Shown here piece by piece: positions 1 to 5,407 of a stretch of DNA of 5,407 nt. A program made the position numbers and the translations under genes. The stretch spans positions 1-5,407 of the forward strand of contig DEQS01000067.1 in assembly GCA_002360555.1 (NCBI GenBank), given 5' to 3'. The stretch is from Chloracidobacterium sp. UBA3360 (GTDB lineage: Bacteria; Acidobacteriota; Blastocatellia; Pyrinomonadales; Pyrinomonadaceae). The notes below the pieces were generated by a model. It made no database searches. It worked only from the letters and a program-made list of their open reading frames with translations, and had not been told where the DNA came from. Each line of letters begins with the position of its first letter. Position 1 is the first letter of the stretch.

Positions 1-3000
1 ACGTTGTCATAAAGCGTGTCGGTCGCGAGATCGACTGCAGCGTTGCCAATACGTCGGACGATCGACGGGATAAAGATGTCTTCATCGTGTTTCTTTTCCT
101 CGACCCGCGGCTCGTCGGCGAGCTTTTTGGATTTATCTATCCTCTGGATCGCGGTCAAAAGCTCGCGGACGGACTGTATCTCGTTCAGCGTATCCGGCGA
201 CAACACGCGCCCACCCGCATCCTCGACCGCCGCCTGCAGCTCGACGAACATCAGCGAATCAAATCCCAGATCGGCGAGTTTATCCTCCATCACGACGTCC
301 GACAGCGGACGGTTCGAGACCGACGCTACGACCTTGCGGATCCAGACGGCGTTATCATCGCCCTTGGCATCGACGACCGTTTTGGTCTTTGATTTGGAGC
401 GTTCCTCGAGCGTTTGGAGCATCTCGACGACCTCGGGTCGTTTAACCTTTCGGGTCGCTGTTCGCGGCAACTCGAAAGGCGTGATGTGCAAAACCTTGAC
501 GCGTTTGAAAAACGCGAGCCCCGCCGAAACCTCGCGAAAATGCTGTTCGATCTGCTTGTTTACTTCAGTTCTAGTGAGAGCGATGTCGTGTTCGTAATCA
601 GGCACAACGAGGGCCGCGATCTTTTCGCCGCCGTCATCAGCCGGCAGCCCGACAACGCTCATCTCCTTGATATAAGCCGATTTGCTGTAATGGTCCTCGA
701 TCTCGTCGGGGTAAATATTCTTGCCGTTCGAATCGATAATGACATCTTTCGAACGCCCGACGATAAATAGATTTCCGTCCTCGTCCAGTCGTCCAAGATC
801 GCCCGTTTTGAGCCAGCGGTCGGTAAGCACGGCGTCGGTCGCTTTGTCGTTATTGTAATAACCAACCATCACGTTTTGCCCGCGAGCCAGCACCTCGCCA
901 ACGCCGTTCTCATCCGGCGCGTCGATCTTGACCTCAACACCCGGCAGAGGTTTGCCGACACTGCCGCGTAAAAGTTTATTACCCGGACGAGCCACCGTCA
1001 GAACAGGCGAACTTTCGGTCAACCCATACCCCTCAAGCACCGTAAAGCCCAATCCGTGCAGATCTTTTTGTACTTTTTCACTTAACGCCGAGCCGCCCGA
1101 GATCAGATATCGCATCTGACCGCCCATACCCTGATGGATCGGGAAAAAGACGATCGGGCCGAGGTTAAACGGCGTGTTGTCGCGTATCCACGCGTTAAAT
1201 TCGATGACGTTATCAGCCAGATCGGCGATCCAGTCGCCGCGTTCGCGCAATCTCGTCTTGATACGCCGATGCAGCATTTCCCACAAAGCCGGAACACCGA
1301 CCAGACCCGTAACATGGCTGTTTTCAATTGTCCGTGCAAGATCCTCGGCGGTCAGTTCGTTGAGATAGGTGATCTGCGTTCCGTTAGAAAACGGCGTCAA
1401 AAACCCGGCTGAAAACTCGAATGTATGATGCATCGGCAGCACCGACAAAACTCCATCGGTGATGTCCATATCAAGCACCGATGAGAGCATCGAGATCATG
1501 TTGACGAAATTTTTATGCGACAACATCACCGCCTTTGGCGTGCCGGTCGTGCCTGATGTAAAGATGAGCGACGCGATGGCGTTCGAGTGTATCTTTGCCG
1601 GCAACAACGCATTGCGTTTCGCCTCCTCAGTCTCCGTTTGGATCTCCAACACCTCATCAAACGTCCAAACGGCAACCTCTAATCCCGCATCTTTCAACGC
1701 TTTAGCTAAGTCAGGATTCTCACCTGCAAGTTTCGGGCTGACAACGACCGCCGCCGCCTCGCCAGCCTTTGCAAACGCGACTATCTCATCGACCGTGCTT
1801 GCCGGATCGATCGGTATCGCCGTCGCACCCGCTTTGAGGATGCCGAAATACGTCATCCCCCATTCGGGCATGTTGTTTGAAAACAGGATGACGCGGCTGC
1901 CTGCGGCAATGCCTTTTTTGGCGAGGAAACCGGCGGCTCGCAGCGTCAGTTCGTTGACATCTTCGTAAGTGTATTGCTCTTTGCGGCCGTCGCGTTCGAT
2001 ACGCATCGCGACGCGGGTCGGGAAACGTTTGACAGACGTGTCAAAGAGATCGATGAGATCTTTGTAAGTGTAAGACCGTTTCTCGACCGCCTTAAGCTCC
2101 TCTTCGAGCGTCGGCAACACCCACTTTCGCATTCCCGGAAAATGGACATTGAGCCAATAGTCGTACCAATCGAGCCGCTCCGGATACCACGGCAACAGAT
2201 CTTTTTCTTTTTCCCTGATCGCCGAATACAACGCGCGAACATTGTCCGAGCGGTACAAATACTCATTATCGATCATGAACGGTTTGAACATCGCAAACGC
2301 GTCCATCGTCGCCTGGGTCGATTCCTTAAAACCCTCGGTCGATTTTTTGAGGTCCGAAATAATATTGCCAATACGCCCGCCGCCCCAACGCGGTGTTGCA
2401 CGGTCCATCAGATCATCGGCACGTTTTGCGATCTTATTGAGCATCGGGGCCGAGGTCAGCTCGTAGGTTCGCTGTTTGACCGTCTGCGTTTCGATCATGC
2501 CGGCGAGCTTGTTCGTAAGCCGATTGCCCGTTTCCTTATCCTCAAAATGCTGGCGTTTGTACAAGCCGACAAGCCCGACGATGCGTTTCATATCGTTTGG
2601 ATTCGAGTCACCCGACGAAGCCTGAAACACTAGCGGCGGCTTATCATCGACGAGCGCATTCATCGTCGCCGCAAGTATCGCACCCGACACCATGTCAACA
2701 GGGATGACATCGAGAATGAGCTTTTCGTTGACCGGAATGATCGGCTGGCCGCGCAGCGCAATGAGAATAAGCGGAGCGGTAGTTGTAAAGCCTTCGTTCC
2801 AACCGGGGAACGGATATTGATTAGATGACTCAACGATTGACGGCCTGAGCAGTACCTTAACAATATCCTCTTGAGAAGCGATGATCTGCTCGGCGAGAGA
2901 TTTCGAGTAGGTGTAGATATTTGTCCAGCCCCAATACTCGGCACGCTCGGTGCCAAGCTCGGTCGTGCGTTCGCGGATCCACATTTTGCGTTCGCGGAAA

Positions 3001-3734
3001 ATGGCGGATTTCAGCTCAGCCTCGTCGTCCGGGTCACGGCCCTCTTCGATAAAGCGGCTGCGTGCCTGCTCGCGAAACTTAGCATGCTGTACGGCGTCGT
3101 CGGCCTCTTGCCTAGCTTGTTCTGACAAACGTGCGCAATCCTCGACCTCGCGATTTACGTCAAAAACAGTTCCGACAAGCTCATCCTTTCGCGGAAAATA
3201 CCCAACGACCGGCTCATTTTCCCAGATCGGCCCCGATCGTTTGCCCGCAACAAAACAAGTCGAAACATGCACCAAACGAGGCCTTTTCATCATCCGGGCG
3301 AGCTTGATGATGTTGTTCGAGCCATTTATATTCGTCCGCAAAGCCGACTCAAGCGGCGGGTTAAATGTTACGTTTCCGGCACCATTTATGATGATGTCCG
3401 TGTCCCGCATGATCTTTTTCGCCTCTTTTTCGTCGAGGCCGAGATACTCATTCCCAACATCACCGTTGACCGGCACGACCTTGGACTTAATAAAATCATC
3501 AAACCCGTCACCGTATTTTTCACGCAGCGGATCAAATGTCGGCGAGGTCACGATCGATGTCCAAAACCGTATCTTAGATTCCGCCGAATCTCGCGCCCTC
3601 ACCGTCGCATAGACCTTGCCGATATCCGGAAAATTATGCAGCAGCATCGACAACGTGACCTTACCCACAAAGCCCGTCCCGCCGATAAAAAATATCTTCT
3701 TACCCTTAAATATTTCTGTTGGTGATAGTTTCAT
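1..3734 (-). CDS. Multidomain fatty acyl reductase / acyl ligase / acyl carrier protein, ElbD-like (3' end outside window)
   Basis: The frame is open from ATG at 3734-3732 to the left edge: 1,244 codons, no stop. Residues about 10-380 form an alcohol-forming fatty acyl reductase domain: Rossmann loop GGTGFVG (18-24), HVST (156-159), ERAEYWGW followed by catalytic YxxxK (Y274, K278), RPSIVES (297-303), then a PVDMV motif. Residues about 554-1100 are an AMP-forming acyl ligase: P-loop TSGTTGTPK ending at K734, YGLTES (903-908), TGDL with D979, GRSKD with R994, and the C-terminal lysine region RKVKR around K1096. An acyl carrier domain follows, with GFDSL carrying the phosphopantetheine serine S1160. 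After a lysine/glutamate-rich linker, the last visible residues (PSIVRRIGNAAVDLATDTLY) resemble the lead-in to a PlsC acyltransferase. All catalytic residues checked are present. The likely role is activation of a fatty acid, loading on the carrier and reduction to aldehyde or alcohol for ether-type lipids, as in ElbD (from memory). Alternative: wax or fatty-alcohol synthesis. No clear Shine-Dalgarno lies in the 18 bases upstream; the start is chosen because the Rossmann fold begins right after it. Domain calls are strong, the pathway is inference. Confidence 0.93.
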   Translation of the reverse strand, partial: MKLSPTEIFKGKKIFFIGGTGFVGKVTLSMLLHNFPDIGKVYATVRARDSAESKIRFWTSIVTSPTFDPLREKYGDGFDDFIKSKVVPVNGDVGNEYLGLDEKEAKKIMRDTDIIINGAGNVTFNPPLESALRTNINGSNNIIKLARMMKRPRLVHVSTCFVAGKRSGPIWENEPVVGYFPRKDELVGTVFDVNREVEDCARLSEQARQEADDAVQHAKFREQARSRFIEEGRDPDDEAELKSAIFRERKMWIRERTTELGTERAEYWGWTNIYTYSKSLAEQIIASQEDIVKVLLRPSIVESSNQYPFPGWNEGFTTTAPLILIALRGQPIIPVNEKLILDVIPVDMVSGAILAATMNALVDDKPPLVFQASSGDSNPNDMKRIVGLVGLYKRQHFEDKETGNRLTNKLAGMIETQTVKQRTYELTSAPMLNKIAKRADDLMDRATPRWGGGRIGNIISDLKKSTEGFKESTQATMDAFAMFKPFMIDNEYLYRSDNVRALYSAIREKEKDLLPWYPERLDWYDYWLNVHFPGMRKWVLPTLEEELKAVEKRSYTYKDLIDLFDTSVKRFPTRVAMRIERDGRKEQYTYEDVNELTLRAAGFLAKKGIAAGSRVILFSNNMPEWGMTYFGILKAGATAIPIDPASTVDEIVAFAKAGEAAAVVVSPKLAGENPDLAKALKDAGLEVAVWTFDEVLEIQTETEEAKRNALLPAKIHSNAIASLIFTSGTTGTPKAVMLSHKNFVNMISMLSSVLDMDITDGVLSVLPMHHTFEFSAGFLTPFSNGTQITYLNELTAEDLARTIENSHVTGLVGVPALWEMLHRRIKTRLRERGDWIADLADNVIEFNAWIRDNTPFNLGPIVFFPIHQGMGGQMRYLISGGSALSEKVQKDLHGLGFTVLEGYGLTESSPVLTVARPGNKLLRGSVGKPLPGVEVKIDAPDENGVGEVLARGQNVMVGYYNNDKATDAVLTDRWLKTGDLGRLDEDGNLFIVGRSKDVIIDSNGKNIYPDEIEDHYSKSAYIKEMSVVGLPADDGGEKIAALVVPDYEHDIALTRTEVNKQIEQHFREVSAGLAFFKRVKVLHITPFELPRTATRKVKRPEVVEMLQTLEERSKSKTKTVVDAKGDDNAVWIRKVVASVSNRPLSDVVMEDKLADLGFDSLMFVELQAAVEDAGGRVLSPDTLNEIQSVRELLTAIQRIDKSKKLADEPRVEEKKHDEDIFIPSIVRRIGNAAVDLATDTLYDN

Positions 3735-3752
3735 TAAAATGGAACGGAGATA

Positions 3753-4286
3753 TCAATTCCCGCACTGATCCTTATTCCCAAAATTATCCGGCTCGCGGCT
3801 CCAGCCTATCTGGCCGCGGGAATTTCGAACTTTTACCCACCAGACTGCTTTTGGTTCGCGGATTTGGCGAAAGATAGTTTTATCGTAGGTTTCTTCTTCG
3901 GTGATCTTGCCCTTGTACCAAACGCGTTGAAAGCCTTCGCCGACATAGGTCAGCAGATAGAGCGTATCACCCGGCCGAGCAGTGAATCTGCCTATCTTTG
4001 TACGTTTCAGCACGCGAACCTCGCCGGCTTGCGAAGTGATGACGGAACCTGTAAGACCGCGAACTCGCTCGCCTTTCTTCAGGCGAAAAGCGATCGACGA
4101 ACCGTCACGCATCGCAGATCGAACGGTCGTTGCCTTATCGACCGTCCAATCCCTATAGGTGCAGCATTCGAAAGGACACGCTCCCTTATCCACAAAAGGC
4201 ATCGGTGGACGCGAAGTTTGGCCTTCGGCGATCGAGGCCATTGTCCCAAACAAAAGTGCGATGCCAAGAAATAGTTTTAGTTTCAT
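3753..4286 (-). CDS. Small secreted protein with SH3-like C-terminal domain
   Basis: A 177-residue protein. The frame extends upstream to an ATG at 4373, but that start lies deep inside the methyltransferase gene and yields a charged leader. The ATG at 4286 is preferred: it begins a classic signal peptide (MKLK, then hydrophobic LFLGIALLFGTMASIA, cleavage probably near residues 20-23) and has a GGTGA Shine-Dalgarno 5 bases upstream. The mature protein would be exported. It has four cysteines: a CPFECC cluster (C37, C41, C42) near the N-terminus followed by TYRDW, and C175 two residues before the end, so disulfides are plausible. There is no lipobox, so it is probably not a lipoprotein. The C-terminal part (VWWVKVRNSRGQIGWS) has the W-x-V-R...G-x-x-GW pattern of bacterial SH3-like domains. 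Its role is unknown; SH3-like domains in exported proteins often bind cell-wall or protein ligands, but nothing here shows a ligand. It sits 5 bases after the methyltransferase and 18 before the lipid enzyme. Confidence 0.87.
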   Translation of the reverse strand: MKLKLFLGIALLFGTMASIAEGQTSRPPMPFVDKGACPFECCTYRDWTVDKATTVRSAMRDGSSIAFRLKKGERVRGLTGSVITSQAGEVRVLKRTKIGRFTARPGDTLYLLTYVGEGFQRVWYKGKITEEETYDKTIFRQIREPKAVWWVKVRNSRGQIGWSREPDNFGNKDQCGN

Positions 4287-4291
4287 AGAAC

Positions 4292-4296
4292 TCACC
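4292..4296 (-). promoter_or_regulatory. Ribosome binding site of the secreted-protein gene, overlapping the upstream stop
   Basis: GGTGA on the minus strand, complementary to the usual 16S 3' end and five bases before the ATG at 4286. Its last three bases are the TGA stop of the methyltransferase. This decides the start at 4286 rather than 4373 and suggests that ribosomes finishing the methyltransferase reinitiate here. Confidence 0.6.
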
Positions 4297-5116
4297 CTTT
4301 TACTGCTCTCACTTCCAAATACTCCGACTCGACCTGCGTCGTTCCGTCGGTCGCGCGGTTGTTGTCTGCCCAAAGCTGTTCAAGGTCGTGGCGGAGGGCG
4401 TTTTGGCCTTCGGCGTCGAGCGACTCGAACGCTTTTTGCGTCGGGCCGAAATATTTGACAAAATGCTCGACCACGTCGACCGGGCCGAATGGGTATGTGA
4501 AATTGATCTTTTGTTTGGTCATTTGCAGATCGGTAACGCCGTCAGCCAGACGCTCGCGAACGGCGTCTTCGGTTCCCCACAGGATCGGCGAGGGCATCCC
4601 CGTCGGAGGCGGTACGTGTTTGGCGTTTGTCTTGAACATCTGCCCGGTAAACGCATCCGGCGTCCAATTTGCCATTGCGATCACGCCGCCGGGTTTGCAG
4701 ACGCGGATCAACTCAGCCGCCGTCACATCAGGCCGCGGGGCAAACATCGCTCCAAACATCGTCATCACCACATCAAAACTCTCATCGTCGTACGGCAACG
4801 CCTCGGCGTCGCCAACGTCAAATCGCACCTCAAGCCGCTCGTCAGCCGCCCTTGCCTGAGCCTGTTCGATCAGGTTCGGAGCGATGTCGATGCCCGTTAC
4901 ATCGGCACCGGCATGAGCAGCCGGCATCGCGAGATTACCCGTTCCGCAAGCGACATCCAGCACTTTCATCCCCGGCCCAAGATCAAGCCGTGCGACAAAT
5001 TCCTCAGCACCGGTCTCGATCGATTTTGCGATCTCGCCAAAATCCCCCGCGATCCAGGTTGCCCGCAAACGGCTTTTCAGTGCCTCCATTTCAGTTGTCA
5101 TTTCTGTGCTTTCCAT
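4292..5116 (-). CDS. Class I SAM-dependent methyltransferase (UbiE/Methyltransf_11-type)
   Basis: A 274-residue cytosolic enzyme predicted to transfer a methyl group from S-adenosylmethionine. The SAM-binding Rossmann core is complete: motif I VLDVACGTGN (52-61), the acidic end of strand 2 in GIDIAP (D77), GDAEALPYDDESFDVV (102-117) with D103 placed to contact the adenine, and the post-core RVCKPGG (138-144). The following ANWTPDAFTGQMF and VPPPTG stretch is, from memory, typical of a bacterial methyltransferase subfamily of unknown substrate. About 50 N-terminal residues form a helical cap. Length and architecture are normal. The ATG at 5116 is chosen because AAGGAA sits 5 bases upstream; an in-frame ATG at residue 6 is a weaker option. 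Its TGA overlaps the ribosome binding site of the next gene. Substrate is unknown: quinone, lipid and small-molecule substrates all occur in this fold. Operon position next to a lipid enzyme makes a lipid substrate possible, but this is inference. Confidence 0.93.
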   Translation of the reverse strand: MESTEMTTEMEALKSRLRATWIAGDFGEIAKSIETGAEEFVARLDLGPGMKVLDVACGTGNLAMPAAHAGADVTGIDIAPNLIEQAQARAADERLEVRFDVGDAEALPYDDESFDVVMTMFGAMFAPRPDVTAAELIRVCKPGGVIAMANWTPDAFTGQMFKTNAKHVPPPTGMPSPILWGTEDAVRERLADGVTDLQMTKQKINFTYPFGPVDVVEHFVKYFGPTQKAFESLDAEGQNALRHDLEQLWADNNRATDGTTQVESEYLEVRAVKG

Positions 5117-5121
5117 AATAT

Positions 5122-5127
5122 TTCCTT
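5122..5127 (-). promoter_or_regulatory. Ribosome binding site of the methyltransferase gene
   Basis: AAGGAA on the minus strand, five bases before the ATG at 5116, in the 12-base gap after the LarA-like gene's TAG. It supports 5116 over the in-frame ATG five codons later. Confidence 0.7.
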
Positions 5128-5128
5128 A

Positions 5129-5407
5129 CTAATCCGTCACATTACACAGCCCGATCATCGGCTGGTGCAGCATGGTGATCTCGGCGTTGCGGCCCATGTA
5201 GCTGCGGGCCATGGCGATGGCTTCGGTCAGGTTATCGGCGCGTTCCCAGCCGAGCATTTCGGGAACGTGGGCGTTTTCGGCACCGGCGACGATGACGTGG
5301 CCGATGTGCTGACGACCATTTTCGCCCCAGTACCACATGAAAAACGGGTGAGCTCCGTGATAGGCGTTGCCGCGGCGGTACATCTCGATGTATGCCGGAT
5401 TTGTGGC
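5129..5407 (-). CDS. C-terminal end of a LarA/DUF2088-like protein (5' end outside window)
   Basis: The frame is open from the right edge to a TAG at 5131-5129, showing the last 92 residues. The ATG at 5383 is probably internal, because eight upstream in-frame codons (ATNPAYIE) continue naturally to the edge without a stop. The sequence NPAYIEMYRRGNAYHGAHPF, then MWYWG, then HIGHVIVAGA, then LGWERADNLTEAIAMAR and ITMLHQP, resembles by recall the C-terminal region of nickel-dependent lactate racemase homologues (DUF2088). There, a conserved domain ends with a helix and a short strand before the C-terminus. Catalytic and cofactor-binding residues of that family lie in the N-terminal half, which is not visible, so activity cannot be judged. 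Many LarA homologues are not lactate racemases, so the substrate is open. It is the first gene seen in the cluster, 12 bases before the methyltransferase. Gene reality is strong; family assignment is moderate. Confidence 0.82.
   Translation of the reverse strand, partial: ATNPAYIEMYRRGNAYHGAHPFFMWYWGENGRQHIGHVIVAGAENAHVPEMLGWERADNLTEAIAMARSYMGRNAEITMLHQPMIGLCNVTD

Noticed and set aside
16..597. Plus-strand open frames opposite the carrier and ligase region, including 16-597, 87-392 and 414-770
   Set aside because: They lie antisense to the carrier and late ligase motifs, encode low-complexity serine/arginine-rich sequence, and are explained by codon bias on the minus strand.
1459..1968. Plus-strand open frame of 169 codons
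   Set aside because: It is exactly antisense to the ligase P-loop region, and its alanine/serine-rich product shows no domain.
1974..2633. Plus-strand open frame of 219 codons
   Set aside because: Antisense to the interdomain segment; arginine/phenylalanine-rich with no recognisable motif or convincing ribosome binding site.
2950..3612. Plus-strand open frame of 220 codons
   Set aside because: Antisense to the reductase domain, whose motifs on the minus strand are unmistakable.
190..3734. Possible frameshift or pseudogene in the long minus-strand gene
   Set aside because: The frame was read codon by codon from 3734 to 1 with no stop, and all domain motifs stay in the same frame.
4287..4373. 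N-terminal extension of the secreted protein to an ATG at 4373
   Set aside because: It would add 29 charged residues ahead of a good signal peptide and overlap the methyltransferase gene by about 80 bases; the ATG at 4286 has a proper ribosome binding site.
4359..5118. Plus-strand open frames opposite the methyltransferase (4359-4859 and 4669-5118)
   Set aside because: Antisense shadows of a gene with complete SAM-binding motifs; their products are serine/arginine/proline-rich and lack domains.

Overview
The window lies entirely within one minus-strand gene cluster. Four genes read leftward: the tail of a gene resembling the nickel-dependent lactate racemase (LarA/DUF2088) family (5407-5129), a class I SAM-dependent methyltransferase (5116-4292), a small secreted protein with an SH3-like C-terminus (4286-3753), and a giant multidomain lipid enzyme that starts at 3734 and runs off the left edge. 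The gaps between genes are 12, 5 and 18 bases. There is no room for internal promoters or terminators, so this looks like one operon whose promoter lies upstream of 5407. No RNA gene, mobile element, CRISPR array or long repeat was seen.

The dominant feature is the 1,244-codon partial gene filling 1-3734. Reading its frame by hand gives no stop. It encodes an alcohol-forming fatty acyl reductase domain (about residues 10-380), an unassigned segment (about 385-552), an AMP-forming acyl ligase/adenylation domain (about 554-1100) and an acyl carrier domain with a phosphopantetheine serine at 1160. A charged linker follows, then what looks like the first residues of another domain. This order matches what I recall of ElbD, the multifunctional enzyme of bacterial ether-lipid (plasmalogen-type) biosynthesis described in myxobacteria, where a PlsC-type acyltransferase follows the carrier domain. 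That last domain would lie just outside the window.

A working model, which is inference: the ligase activates a fatty acid as acyl-AMP, loads it on the carrier arm, and the reductase turns it into an aldehyde or alcohol that feeds an ether or wax-type lipid. The methyltransferase could act on the same or another small molecule. The secreted protein and the LarA-like gene have no evident place in this chemistry.

Organism: base composition is only slightly above even, and the combination of an ElbD-like enzyme, a LarA-like protein and a CPFECC-type secreted SH3-like protein suggests Acidobacteriota, perhaps the Blastocatellia (subdivision 4). This is a low-to-moderate confidence guess. The moderate GC argues against Myxococcus-type myxobacteria.
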